Origin: a bacterium
GTDB lineage: Bacteria > Krumholzibacteriota > Krumholzibacteriia > LZORAL124-64-63
Reading direction: 5' to 3'
Assembly (NCBI GenBank): GCA_016712675.1
Contig: JADJQR010000001.1
Location: 2,914,001 to 2,978,000, forward strand
DNA: 64,000 nucleotides
Position numbers and translations under genes: made by a program. Under the pieces are notes generated by a model. It saw only the letters and a program-made list of their open reading frames with translations, made no database searches and was not told where the DNA came from. Positions 52,915-63,301 of the stretch are shown here, one piece after another (the stretch's first letter is position 1; the number at the start of each line of letters is the position of its first letter).

Positions 52915-54459
52915 TCAGCCCAGGCCCGGGTGCCGGAAACGGCCGAGCCGGTCCCAGGGCGAGTCCACCGCCGGCGCTGCTGCTCTCGGCGCGGCGCCGC
53001 CGGTCCGCGACGCCCGTTCCGGCTCGGCGGCGGCCGCCGCCAGCAGCGCCACGGCCGCGCTGCCCTCCCGGCCACTGTGCCAGCCTGGCAGGTGCTCGTC
53101 GAGGAAGCCCGTGTGGAGCCGGCCGGCGCCGAACGCCGGTGTAGCCAGCACCGCCAGAAGGTACTCGTGATTGGTGGTCACGCCCAGGATGGGGTAGCCG
53201 CGCAGGGCCGCGGCCATGCGCGCGATGGCGGCCGGCCTGTCGTGGGCGTGCACGCTGAGCTTGGCGATCATCGGGTCGTAGTGGAGCGTCACTTCGTCGC
53301 CCTGCCGCACGCCGCTGTCCACGCGCACACCCGGGCCCGTCGGCTCGCGCAGCAGAAGCAGGCGGCCGAGCGACGGCAGGAAGCCGTTCTCCGGATCCTC
53401 GGCGTAGACGCGGCACTCGATCGCATGGCCACGGACGGCCAGGTCCTCCTGCCGCCACGGCAACGCCGCGCCGCCGGCGACCAGGATCTGCGCGCACACC
53501 AGGTCCTGCCCGGTCACCAGCTCGGTCACCGGATGCTCCACCTGCAGGCGCGTGTTCATCTCCAGGAAGTAGAAGCCGCCGCCCTGGTCGACCAGGAACT
53601 CGATGGTGCCGGCTCCCTCGTAGCGAACGGCGCGCGCGGCGGCCACCGCGGCGGCACCCATGCGCGCGCGCAGGTCCGCGTCCAGCGCCGGCGACGGCGA
53701 TTCCTCGATGATCTTCTGGTGTCGGCGCTGGATCGAGCACTCGCGCTCGAACAGGTGGACCACGTTGCCGTGGCTGTCGCCGAAGACCTGGAACTCGACG
53801 TGGCGCGGGCGCGCCAGGTACTTCTCCACGTAGACGGTGCCGTCGCCGAACGCGCCGCGGGCCTCGCGCGCGGCACCTTCGCAGGCGGCCACGACCTGCG
53901 CGCGGTCCGGCACCAGCCGCATGCCCTTGCCGCCGCCGCCGAACGCGGCCTTGACCATCAGCGGGTAGCCGACGCGGTCGCAGACCTCGTGCACGGCCTC
54001 CGGTGCGAACGACCCGTTCGGGCCCGGCGCCGGCAGCAGCGCGCCGGGCACCACCGGCACGCCGGCCTTTTCCATGAGAGCGCGCGCGGCGGTCTTCTCG
54101 CCCATCGCGCGGATGACCGCCGGCGACGGGCCGATGAACACGATGCCCGCCTCGGCGCAGGCCTCGGCGAAGCCGGCGTTCTCGGCCAGGAACCCGTAGC
54201 CGGGGTGGATGGCGTCGGCGCCGGCCTGGCGGGCCGCGGCCAGGATGAGGTCGCCGCGCAGGTAGGAGGCGGCGGGCTCGGGCGGGCCCAGCACGATCGC
54301 CCGGTCGGCCAGCTCGGCGTGCGCGGCATGGCGGTCGGCCTCGCTGCAGACGGCCACCACCCCCAGGCCCAGTTCGCGGCAGGCGCGGACGACGCGCACG
54401 GCAATCTCGCCACGGTTGGCCACCAGCACGGTGCGGATCTCGCGGCGGGCTGCGTTCAC
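52915..54459 (-). CDS. Biotin carboxylase subunit of acyl-CoA carboxylase
   Basis: 514 residues: ATP-grasp biotin carboxylase that carboxylates the biotin of the BCCP subunit. Landmarks: VLVANRGEIAVRVVRA, IHPGYGFLAENAGFA, VKAAFGGGGKGMRLV (Gly-rich ATP loop), ERECSIQRRHQKIIEE and EMNTRLQVEHPVTELVTG. The chain ends right after PWDRLGRFRHPGLG, where fused alpha subunits continue into the BT domain; that part is a separate downstream gene. GTG 54459 overlaps the hydratase stop (GTGA) and has GGAGG upstream. Part of the leucine-degradation-like cluster. Confidence 0.92.
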   Translation of the reverse strand: MNAARREIRTVLVANRGEIAVRVVRACRELGLGVVAVCSEADRHAAHAELADRAIVLGPPEPAASYLRGDLILAAARQAGADAIHPGYGFLAENAGFAEACAEAGIVFIGPSPAVIRAMGEKTAARALMEKAGVPVVPGALLPAPGPNGSFAPEAVHEVCDRVGYPLMVKAAFGGGGKGMRLVPDRAQVVAACEGAAREARGAFGDGTVYVEKYLARPRHVEFQVFGDSHGNVVHLFERECSIQRRHQKIIEESPSPALDADLRARMGAAAVAAARAVRYEGAGTIEFLVDQGGGFYFLEMNTRLQVEHPVTELVTGQDLVCAQILVAGGAALPWRQEDLAVRGHAIECRVYAEDPENGFLPSLGRLLLLREPTGPGVRVDSGVRQGDEVTLHYDPMIAKLSVHAHDRPAAIARMAAALRGYPILGVTTNHEYLLAVLATPAFGAGRLHTGFLDEHLPGWHSGREGSAAVALLAAAAAEPERASRTGGAAPRAAAPAVDSPWDRLGRFRHPGLG

Positions 54460-55331
54460 GCGCGCTCCTCCCCGTCACAGGGCGCCAGAGACCAGCCCGC
54501 GGCCGGCGTCCACGGCGCGGGATGCTTCGCCGCAAAGGCCGCCAGCGCGGCCTGCGCCTCGGCCGTGGAGCGCGCCTCGGCGATGCGCTGCGCGCAGGTC
54601 TCCTCGCTCACTTCGTAGCCCAGCTCGGCGACGTCGGCCAGCAGGCGCTTGGCTGCGCCCAGCGCGACCGGGCCTGCCTTCAGCAGGTCGTCGACCACCG
54701 CCTCGACCGCCCCGTCCAGGCCGCCTGCGGGCGCCAGCCGGTCGACCAGGCCCAGGCGCGCAGCCTCGGCCGCATCCACCGTGCGCGCGGTCAGGAACAG
54801 GTCGCGCGCCCGGGCGACCCCCGTGCGCTCGACCACCAGCGGGCTGATGACGCCGGGCACCAGGCCCAGGCGCGTCTCCGAGAAGCAGAACCGGGCCCCG
54901 GGGCCCGCCACCACCAGGTCGCAGGCGGCAGCCAGGCCGGCACCACCGCCGAAGGCCCCGCCCTGCACGCGCGCGACCACGGGGACCGGGCAGTCGTGCA
55001 CGGCGCGGAACATCGCCCCCAGCTGCCTGGCGGCGGCGAGGTTGGCCTCCAGCCCGGCACGACCCGCCTCGGCCATCTCGCCCAGGTGGGCACCCGCGCA
55101 GAAGACTCCGCCGGTCGAGCGCAGCACCACCGCGCGCGGGCGCCGGCCCCCGGGCCCGATGTCGGGCAGGCCCGCGGCCGCCTCGTCCGGCGGCAGCGGC
55201 GCTCGCGCCGCCAGGTCCGAGAACATCGCGTGCAGCGCGGCCACCACGGCGGCCGACAGCGCCTGCCGCGCCTGCGGCTCGTCGAGCGTGACGACCAGGA
55301 CCGGGCCGACGTGGTGCTGCCGGACGGGCAT
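54456..55331 (-). CDS. Enoyl-CoA hydratase (probable methylglutaconyl-CoA hydratase)
   Basis: 291-residue crotonase-fold enzyme. Oxyanion-hole and catalytic regions: AVVLRSTGGVFCAGAHLGEM, VVARVQGGAFGGGAGLAAACD and CFSETRLGLVPGVISP. Position between an acyl-CoA carboxylase carboxyltransferase and biotin carboxylase is the liu/mcc arrangement, where the hydratase acts after methylcrotonyl-CoA carboxylase in leucine breakdown. A 23-residue hydrophilic loop (PPDEAAAGLPDIGPGGRRPR) is inserted near residue 50, not usual for the family. TAGGAG precedes ATG 55331. Confidence 0.88.
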   Translation of the reverse strand: MPVRQHHVGPVLVVTLDEPQARQALSAAVVAALHAMFSDLAARAPLPPDEAAAGLPDIGPGGRRPRAVVLRSTGGVFCAGAHLGEMAEAGRAGLEANLAAARQLGAMFRAVHDCPVPVVARVQGGAFGGGAGLAAACDLVVAGPGARFCFSETRLGLVPGVISPLVVERTGVARARDLFLTARTVDAAEAARLGLVDRLAPAGGLDGAVEAVVDDLLKAGPVALGAAKRLLADVAELGYEVSEETCAQRIAEARSTAEAQAALAAFAAKHPAPWTPAAGWSLAPCDGEERA

Positions 55332-55339
55332 CGGGTCTC

Positions 55340-56947
<1,608 letters not shown>

Positions 56948-56966
56948 CCGCCTCCGTGGCCCTGGC

Positions 56967-57635
56967 CTACTGGCCGGCCTTCTGCTTGGCGACGCCCTTG
57001 AGCTTGTCGTTGGCCATGATCGCCAGCTCCACGCGGCGATTGGCGGCGCGGCCCGCCTCGGACTCGTTGTCGGCGATCGGCTGCGCCTCGCCGTAGCCCA
57101 TGATGGTGAAGCGCGTCGGCGCCACCTGCAGGGACTCGAGGTAGTTGGCCACGGACTGCGCGCGGTTGCGCGAGAGGGTCAGGTTGGACTCGTCGCTGCC
57201 GGTGGCGTCGGTGTGGCCCTCGATCAGCACCTCGGTGTCGGCGTACTTGTTGAGGATCGCCGCAAGGTCGGTCAGGTTGGCGCGGGCGGTCGCCTGGAGG
57301 TCGCTCTTGCCGACGGCGAACAGGATGCCCGAATCGAAGGTGATCTTGATGCCTTCGCCGTGGCGCTCGACGGTGGCGCCCTCGAGGTCGCGCTCGATCT
57401 CCTCCGCCTGGTCGTCCATGTAGTCGCCGATATAGGCGCCCGCGGCCCCGCCGACAGCCGCGCCGATGATAGCTCCGAGGGCGGTGTTGCCGGCCTGCTT
57501 GCCGATGATGCCGCCGACGACGGCGCCGGAGCCGGCACCGATGACGGCGCCCTTCTCCTTGCGGCTCATGCTGGCACAGCCGGCGACGCCGACCAGCAGC
57601 GTGCAGGTCAGGGCAAGCGCGAGGATCCTCTTCAT
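56967..57635 (-). CDS. OmpA-family lipoprotein with glycine-zipper domain
   Basis: 222 residues. Lipoprotein signal with lipobox VAGC ([10 protein letters not shown] follows). Residues about 27-75 form a glycine-zipper ([40 protein letters not shown]). The C-terminal OmpA domain (about 100-215) has [35 protein letters not shown] and RRVELAIM, the peptidoglycan-binding signature. Expected at the outer membrane, anchoring it to the cell wall. AAAGGGGA precedes ATG 57635. Separated by 19 bases from the carboxylase operon on the same strand. Confidence 0.93.
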   Translation of the reverse strand: MKRILALALTCTLLVGVAGCASMSRKEKGAVIGAGSGAVVGGIIGKQAGNTALGAIIGAAVGGAAGAYIGDYMDDQAEEIERDLEGATVERHGEGIKITFDSGILFAVGKSDLQATARANLTDLAAILNKYADTEVLIEGHTDATGSDESNLTLSRNRAQSVANYLESLQVAPTRFTIMGYGEAQPIADNESEAGRAANRRVELAIMANDKLKGVAKQKAGQ

Positions 57636-57722
57636 GGTTGTCCCCTTTCGCGAACGGTCACGGCCGTGGGCGGCCGTTGATTTCTGTGGTCGATCTGGCG
57701 TCGAGAGAGTATTCATGAAACC

Positions 57723-59156
57723 ATGAGAATTCAAGGCGGCAAAATCCTCACCAGCGATGGCCCGCGGCCCGCCGACATCGTCGTCGAGGGTTCTGCCATC
57801 GCCGCGGTCGAGCCCCAACGTGGCGGCGCGCCCGCGCCGGGCGACATCGACGCCTCCGGCCGGTGGGTGTTGCCGGGCGGAATCGACGCCCACACGCACT
57901 TCGGCATGCCGCTGGGCGGTGGCCTGGCCAGCCTGGGCTGGCGCGAGAGCTCCGCCGCGGCGCTGCTGGGCGGGACGACGACGGTGATCGATTTCGCCAA
58001 CCCGGACCGCGGTGAACCCCTGGCTGCCGCGGTGGCGCGCTGGCGAGGCATGGCCGATGGCCGCGTGCTATGCGACTACGGCCTGCACGCGACCGTGGCG
58101 GACGCCGGGATCGAGCGCCTGGCTGAGGTACCGGCACTCGTGGCCGCCGGTGTGCCGACGTTCAAGGGCTTCCTCGCCTACAAGGACCGCCTCATGCTGT
58201 CGCCGGCGGCGTTGGGGCAGTTGATGGCTGCCGTGGCGGACGCCGGCGGGCTGCTGCTGGTGCACGCCGAGGACGGCGAACTGAACGCGAAGGTCGAAGC
58301 TGAGCTCGTGGCTGCCGAACGTACGGCCCCGCGCTGGCATCCGGACGCGCACCCGGTCGAATCCGAAGTGCATGCCGCCGTGCTGGCGCTGGACCTGGCG
58401 CGGCAGGCCGGATGTCCGCTGATGGTGGTGCACATGAGCGCCGCCGGGACGCTGGCCGCGCTGCGCCGCGCGCAGGCCGACCGCGAGGAGGGCGGCCCGG
58501 CCGCGTTGGGCGAAGTCTGCCTGCACCATCTGTTCGCCGACGACGCCGCCTACCGCGCCGATGATGAGCGCGCGCTGGCCGCGATCTGTTCGCCCCCGCT
58601 GCGACCAGCCGGCCATGGCGCGGCGCTGCTGGCCGCGCTGGCCGACGGTGCCATCGATATGCTCTCGACCGATCATTGCGAGTTCGCGCTGGCGATCAAG
58701 GCGAACGCCGCCGCCGCGGGCTTCCCAAGGATACCCAACGGCTGCGGTGGCGTCGGTGAGCGACTGGTGCTGTCGTACACGCTGGCCGTCTGCGAAGGTC
58801 GCCTGGATCCCTGGCGTTGGCAGCAGGTCATGGCCGAGAGGCCGGCGCTGCTGATGGGACTGGCAGGCCGCAAGGGCCGCCTCGAACCCGGGTGCGACGC
58901 GGACATCGTGTTGTTCGACCCTGAGGCCCGCTACACGTGGCACGTGGCCCCCGGCAGCGATGCCGCCGGTTCGCTTTGGGACGGACGCGAGGTGACCGGG
59001 CGCGTGACCGACGTCTGGCTACGGGGGGCGCGCGCGGTTCAAGGTGGCAAGCTGTGCAAGGCCCAGCCTGGCGGCCGCTTCCTGCAGCGTGTCCTCGATC
59101 GCACCCGACTGGGCTCGCCGACTGACAGGAGGATCGACGTCGATGGCCGCACCTGA
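57723..59156 (+). CDS. Dihydropyrimidinase/D-hydantoinase-like amidohydrolase
   Basis: 477-residue cyclic-amidohydrolase of the hydantoinase group. Metal-binding residues: GGIDAHTHFGMP (two His), FKGFLAYKDR (carbamylated Lys), LLLVHAEDGE (His), MVVHMSAAGT (His) and MLSTDHCEFA (Asp). The set is complete, so an active zinc-dependent enzyme is expected, opening dihydropyrimidines or hydantoins. Substrate cannot be chosen from sequence. ATG 57723 has no obvious Shine-Dalgarno. It overlaps the free-methionine sulfoxide reductase gene by 14 bases; the two are co-transcribed with a GT9 gene. Confidence 0.9.
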   Translation: MRIQGGKILTSDGPRPADIVVEGSAIAAVEPQRGGAPAPGDIDASGRWVLPGGIDAHTHFGMPLGGGLASLGWRESSAAALLGGTTTVIDFANPDRGEPLAAAVARWRGMADGRVLCDYGLHATVADAGIERLAEVPALVAAGVPTFKGFLAYKDRLMLSPAALGQLMAAVADAGGLLLVHAEDGELNAKVEAELVAAERTAPRWHPDAHPVESEVHAAVLALDLARQAGCPLMVVHMSAAGTLAALRRAQADREEGGPAALGEVCLHHLFADDAAYRADDERALAAICSPPLRPAGHGAALLAALADGAIDMLSTDHCEFALAIKANAAAAGFPRIPNGCGGVGERLVLSYTLAVCEGRLDPWRWQQVMAERPALLMGLAGRKGRLEPGCDADIVLFDPEARYTWHVAPGSDAAGSLWDGREVTGRVTDVWLRGARAVQGGKLCKAQPGGRFLQRVLDRTRLGSPTDRRIDVDGRT

Positions 59157-59640
59157 GCGCCCCTCCGCGACCGAGACAGCCCTGGCAGGCCGCTACCGTC
59201 GCCTGCACGAGCAGCTTTCCGCGCTGTTCGCGAAGACGGCCGACCCCGTCGCACGCATGGCCACAGCCTGCGCCGTGCTGCACCACAAGCAGCCGCACTT
59301 CTTCTGGACGGGGTTCTACCGACTGCAGGGCGAGTTCCTGGTGGTGGGCCCGTACCAGGGCCCACTCGCCTGCAGCGTGCTTCCGGGTCCCGACGGCGTC
59401 TGCTGGGCGGCCGTGGCCCGCGGCGTCTCGGTGGTCGTGCCCGACGTGCACGCCTTCCCCGGCCACGTCGCCTGTGACGCGCGTTCGCGCAGCGAGATCG
59501 TGGTGCCGGTGCGGGACGCCGACGGCGCCTTGGTCGCCGTGCTGGACGTGGATTCCGACCGACCCGACGCTTTCGGCGAAGCGGACCGCGAGGGGCTCGA
59601 GGCCATCATGGCGCTGCTGTACGCGCCGGTCGGCGGCTGA
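59143..59640 (+). CDS. msrC: Free methionine-(R)-sulfoxide reductase
   Basis: 165-residue GAF-domain enzyme that reduces free Met-R-sulfoxide. Signature region GPYQGPLACSVLPGPDGVC and FPGHVACDARSRSEIVVPV carries the three family cysteines at 77, 87 and 111, so the catalytic and resolving thiols are all present. ATG 59143 has AGGAGG upstream and overlaps the end of the hydantoinase gene by 14 bases; an earlier in-frame start would put 33 residues of overlap. Oxidative-damage repair fits the other redox genes here (seleno-ArsC-like, glutathione peroxidase). Confidence 0.93.
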   Translation: MAAPERPSATETALAGRYRRLHEQLSALFAKTADPVARMATACAVLHHKQPHFFWTGFYRLQGEFLVVGPYQGPLACSVLPGPDGVCWAAVARGVSVVVPDVHAFPGHVACDARSRSEIVVPVRDADGALVAVLDVDSDRPDAFGEADREGLEAIMALLYAPVGG

Positions 59641-59645
59641 GGCCC

Positions 59646-60656
59646 ATGGTGACGGCGCCGCGCGGGCTTACGCTCTGGAACGACCCGTTTCTCCGTGTCC
59701 GTCGCGCCGCGGACGCGAAGCTGGCCGCCATCGATCCGGCTGCCGTGAGCAGCGTCGCCGTGATCAAACACGCCGCTCTCGGCGACCTGGTCCTGACGCG
59801 CCCGTTCCTCCTGGAGACGCGGCGGCATTTCCCATCGGCGCGCATCGTGCTGGGGCTGGCCAGCAACTACCGACGCGGTGCGCCGCTCGACCTGGTCGAC
59901 AGCGTGCATGTCGTCGAACGCGGCCTGCCCTGGCGGCGGGCCCTGCGCAACTACCGGGAACTGGGCACCCACGACGTCCTGTTCGACCTGACGGGCACCG
60001 CGCGCTCGCGTTGGCTGGTGCTTCTGAACCGGCCGGACCTGGCCGTGGGACTGGCCGGCAGCCGCCTGGACGGCCGGCTGTACGATGTGGTGGTCCCGCG
60101 GGGCGGGTTCAAGTACGAGGCGGAGACGTTCCTCGACCTGCTGCAGGCGGTGGGCCTGCCGGTGGGCTGGCCGCCGGAGTTTGCGCTGCCGCTTCCCCCG
60201 CGGCCGCAGGCGGCGCCCTACGTGCTGCACTTCGTGACGGCCTCGACGCCGGGCAAGAGCTGGCCGGCGGATCGCTTCGCTCAATTGGCGCGGGCGCTGG
60301 CCGTGGCGCGGCCCGGCCAGACGCAGGTGCTGCTGGCCGGCATCGCCGACTGGGAGCAGGCCGTGGCGGTGCGGCTACGGGCCGACCTTGCCGGCGTGCC
60401 TGGCCTCGTCGTGCTGCCACGCGAGGCCGAACTCGAGGCCTGGTGCGCTCACGCGACCGTGTGCGTCGCCAACGACACCGGCGCCCGCAACCTGGCAATC
60501 GCTTTCGGCACACCGACGGTGGGCGTCTTCTTCGACACGCCGCCGTTCCGCTACCTGCCGCGATTCGGCCGCCACGAGGCCGTGTTCGCGCCGTGCCGCG
60601 CGCTGCCCGAGGTCGCCGACGTCGCCGCCGCGGTGCTGCGCCTGGTGCCGGCCTGA
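59646..60656 (+). CDS. Glycosyltransferase family 9 (heptosyltransferase-like)
   Basis: 336 residues, GT-B fold. GT9 landmarks: VAVIKHAALGDLVLTRPFLL (N-terminal loop), DVLFDLTGTARSRWLVLL, YVLHFVTASTPGKSWPADRF and VCVANDTGARNLAIAFGTPTVGVF. Likely inner-core lipopolysaccharide sugar transfer. It lacks the Cys cluster of the other GT9 in this window. Starts 5 bases after the reductase stop, so is the third gene of the plus-strand trio, an unexpected metabolic mix. ATG 59646. Confidence 0.9.
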   Translation: MVTAPRGLTLWNDPFLRVRRAADAKLAAIDPAAVSSVAVIKHAALGDLVLTRPFLLETRRHFPSARIVLGLASNYRRGAPLDLVDSVHVVERGLPWRRALRNYRELGTHDVLFDLTGTARSRWLVLLNRPDLAVGLAGSRLDGRLYDVVVPRGGFKYEAETFLDLLQAVGLPVGWPPEFALPLPPRPQAAPYVLHFVTASTPGKSWPADRFAQLARALAVARPGQTQVLLAGIADWEQAVAVRLRADLAGVPGLVVLPREAELEAWCAHATVCVANDTGARNLAIAFGTPTVGVFFDTPPFRYLPRFGRHEAVFAPCRALPEVADVAAAVLRLVPA

Positions 60657-60670
60657 GGCCCCCGTGCCGT

Positions 60671-61207
60671 TCAGCGCCGCCGCCCGCCTCCGGCCCAGCC
60701 CAGGATCACGCCCAGCACCAGACCCCAGACGGCTGCCAGTCCGATCTGGTAGTCCCGCGGCAGGCTGAACGTGACCGTATGCGCGGGGATCCAGAACCAG
60801 ACCAGCGTGCGCAGGGCCCTGTCCAAGCCAGCCCAACCCCGCTGCCCCAGGATGAGGTTGTCCTCCCAGCGGTGGAAGGCCATCATCTGCGGCCCGAAGA
60901 AGACGTTCGTCAGCACGGAGACCGCCAGCGCGTGTCCCGGTCCGGTCGCGCACCAGGCCGGCAACGCGCCGTGGTCCAGCAGCGCGCGCGTGAACCCCTT
61001 CATGCCGGCGAAGCCCGCCTTGATAACCAGGCCCAGCACGGCCCAGGCCAGCATCTTCAGCACCAGCTGCAGCGGTGTGCACGGCAAGGCCGGCGTGCGC
61101 CGCCGCACCGTGGCGGCGATGATCTCCCCGAGCGTGCCGAGCACCGCGAATTGCAGTGCCGCGGACAGCCACGGACTCGCCGCCACCCATTCGGCATAGG
61201 CGTTCAT
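60671..61207 (-). CDS. Mpv17/PMP22-like membrane protein
   Basis: 178 residues with four hydrophobic segments (SAALQFAVLGTLGEIIAATV, LAWAVLGLVIKAGFAGM, VSVLTNVFFGPQMMAFH, AAVWGLVLGVILGWAG). The segment LVWFWIPAHTVTFSLPRDYQ resembles the W-x-P-x(3)-NF-x-P pattern of the Mpv17/PMP22 family, and overall size fits. Function of bacterial relatives is unknown. ATG 61207 overlaps the stop of the class V aminotransferase gene (ATGA), so the two are translationally coupled. Confidence 0.72.
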   Translation of the reverse strand: MNAYAEWVAASPWLSAALQFAVLGTLGEIIAATVRRRTPALPCTPLQLVLKMLAWAVLGLVIKAGFAGMKGFTRALLDHGALPAWCATGPGHALAVSVLTNVFFGPQMMAFHRWEDNLILGQRGWAGLDRALRTLVWFWIPAHTVTFSLPRDYQIGLAAVWGLVLGVILGWAGGGRRR

Positions 61208-62892
61208 GCGTGCTCCCCGGGCAAGGGAAACCAGCGCAGCGTCTCGAGCGCGCCCGGCAACGTGCGCACGCCAGCGCCCGCGACCGGACGCGCCCCCCCC
61301 GCCAGGCGGCGCGCCTCGGCCAGATAGCCTTCGTAGGCGCTCTCGGGCTCGGTGCGGTGGTGCGAACGGTAGACCATGCGCCCGCCGCACCAGGTGATGT
61401 CGTCCAGGCTGAGCGTGTCGCCGCGGCGCGCCTGCCGATGCCGCCAGACTCCCGTGGTCGCATCGAAGTCGTAGTCCGGCAGGAAGCGCCAGCCCTCGTT
61501 GGCCACGAAGTCGACCGCCGCGAGCACGAAGCGGAACGCGGCCTCGCTGATGAAATAGTTGAAGTTCACGCGCACCCAGCCGGGCTTGATGCCTTCGCTG
61601 CCCGCGTTGATGGCGGCGTGGAACAGTTCGCTGCGCGCCAGGTCGATGCCCAGCAGACGGTGACCGTACGGACCGGCACAGGAGCAGCCGCCGCGGGCCT
61701 GGATGCCGAACAGGTCGTTCAGCAGCGCGACGACGAAGTTGTGGTGCAGGAGCCGATCGTCGTGCCGGATGACGAACGAGACGATCGACAGACGTTGCGC
61801 CGTGAGGTTGCCGAGGACCGCGATCCGCGGATTGCCGGACCAGGCGGCGATCGCACGCTCGACGAAGCTCTTCTCCAGCTTCTCGATGTTGTCGGCGCCG
61901 ACCGCCTGTTTCAGGTGGAACACCAGCCCGGCGCGGATGGCTTCGATGATGGCCGGCGTCCCCCCCTCCTCGCGATGGGTAGGATCCGTCAGGTAGGTGT
62001 GCCCGGCCGGCCCCACGTAGCTCACGGTGCCGCCGCCCGGCACGGTCGGCACCGTATTGGTCAGCAGCCGACGCTTGACCACCAGCACCCCCGGCGTGCC
62101 GGGACCGCCGATGAACTTGTGCGGCGAGATGAACACCGCGTCCTTGTAGGCCAGGTGGCCCGCGCCCCCTTCGCCGTGCAGGTTCATCTCGATCTTCACA
62201 TACGGCGCCGCCGCCGCGAAGTCCCACAGCGCCAGCGCGCCGTTGGCGTGCAACAGCGTCGAGATCCCCGCCGTGTCAGAGACGATGCCCGTCACGTTGC
62301 TCGCGGCCGAGAAGCTGCCGATCTTCAGCGGCCGGGCGGCGTGCCGTTCCAACTCGCGCGCCAGCTGCGCCTGGTCGATGCGGCCGTCCGGATCCTCGGC
62401 GATGGTCACCACCTCGGCGATCGTCTCGCGCCAGGGCAGCTCGTTCGAGTGGTGTTCGTAGGGGCCAATGAAGACGACCGGCCGCTGGTCGACCGGGATG
62501 CGGGCCGCCAGGCCATGCCGAAGATCCAGGTCGCGCGGCAGCCTCAGGTTCAGAATGTCGACCAGCTTGTTGATGGCGCCCGTGGCGCCCGAGCCGCAGA
62601 AGATGACCACGTCCTGGTCGGTGCCGCCCACGGCGTCGCGAATGATCCGGCGCGCGTCCTCGCGGAACCGCGTGGTCTGCAGGCCGGTGCTCGAAGTCTC
62701 GGTGTGCGTGTTGGCATAGAGCGGGAGCACCTCGTCCCGCAGGAAGTCCTCGATGAAGGCCAGCGATCGCCCGCTCGCAGTATAATCGGCATAGGTCAAC
62801 CGCCGCGGGCCGTACGGCCCCTCGAGCGCGCGGTCGTCACCGATGATCGCATCGCGGATCTTCTCGATCAGGGACAGGATCTGCGGCTCCAC
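61204..62892 (-). CDS. Class V aminotransferase/cysteine-desulfurase-like protein
   Basis: 562 residues, PLP-dependent fold type I. PLP-binding Lys in FISPHKFIGGPGTPG; substrate/persulfide region RGGCSCAGPYGHRLL with two Cys near residue 400; further segments YADYTASGRSLAFIEDF, CGSGATGAINKLVDIL and FIGPYEHHSNELPWRE. About 150 residues longer than NifS/IscS, with a C-terminal extension (from about residue 460). Its relatives are annotated as cysteine desulfurase/selenocysteine lyase; a role in selenium recycling is conceivable but not shown by sequence. GTG 62892 has GAAAGG upstream. Confidence 0.87.
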   Translation of the reverse strand: MEPQILSLIEKIRDAIIGDDRALEGPYGPRRLTYADYTASGRSLAFIEDFLRDEVLPLYANTHTETSSTGLQTTRFREDARRIIRDAVGGTDQDVVIFCGSGATGAINKLVDILNLRLPRDLDLRHGLAARIPVDQRPVVFIGPYEHHSNELPWRETIAEVVTIAEDPDGRIDQAQLARELERHAARPLKIGSFSAASNVTGIVSDTAGISTLLHANGALALWDFAAAAPYVKIEMNLHGEGGAGHLAYKDAVFISPHKFIGGPGTPGVLVVKRRLLTNTVPTVPGGGTVSYVGPAGHTYLTDPTHREEGGTPAIIEAIRAGLVFHLKQAVGADNIEKLEKSFVERAIAAWSGNPRIAVLGNLTAQRLSIVSFVIRHDDRLLHHNFVVALLNDLFGIQARGGCSCAGPYGHRLLGIDLARSELFHAAINAGSEGIKPGWVRVNFNYFISEAAFRFVLAAVDFVANEGWRFLPDYDFDATTGVWRHRQARRGDTLSLDDITWCGGRMVYRSHHRTEPESAYEGYLAEARRLAGGARPVAGAGVRTLPGALETLRWFPLPGEHA

Positions 62893-62914
62893 AAGGACCT
62901 TTCCGGATGAAGAC

Positions 62915-63280
62915 CTAAGGTGTGTCGCGATGGACGGTGTCGGGCGAGAACGCCGGCAGGCAGACCGCGACGTAGTGGGCGCCGCCGGGAGCGGGCGACG
63001 AGTAGCGGACCCATTCGCCCGCGGGGCACAGCACCGCCTGGCCGGCCGCCACGTCGAGGGTCCCCGAGCGCGTCTCCACGCGCAGCACGCCGTCGAGAAC
63101 GACCGTGTACTCGTCGAAGCGCGGCGTCTGGCCCGGCTCGAGCCAGCCCGCCGGGCTGGTCATGCGGGCGATGCTCACGTCCGCGGTGCCGCTGTTGACG
63201 CGCCCGAAATACTCCTCGATGCGTTTGGGCAGGTTGCCCGCCGCCTCGATGACCGTCGGCTTGTCGATGAGCCTCGCCAC
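62915..63280 (-). CDS. Cupin-domain protein
   Basis: 121 residues. Small beta-barrel cupin: PRFDEYTVVLDGVLRVETRSG (motif 1, where the usual HxH is replaced by RFDEY) and AAGQAVLCPAGEWVRYSSP (motif 2). The metal-binding His set is mostly missing, so a metal-free, ligand-binding cupin is likely. GTG 63280 has GGAGGTG upstream. It lies 22 bases before the class V aminotransferase gene on the same strand, likely in one operon. Ligand unknown. Confidence 0.82.
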   Translation of the reverse strand: MARLIDKPTVIEAAGNLPKRIEEYFGRVNSGTADVSIARMTSPAGWLEPGQTPRFDEYTVVLDGVLRVETRSGTLDVAAGQAVLCPAGEWVRYSSPAPGGAHYVAVCLPAFSPDTVHRDTP

Positions 63281-63301
63281 AGGGCACCTCCCGGCGCCGC
63301 G

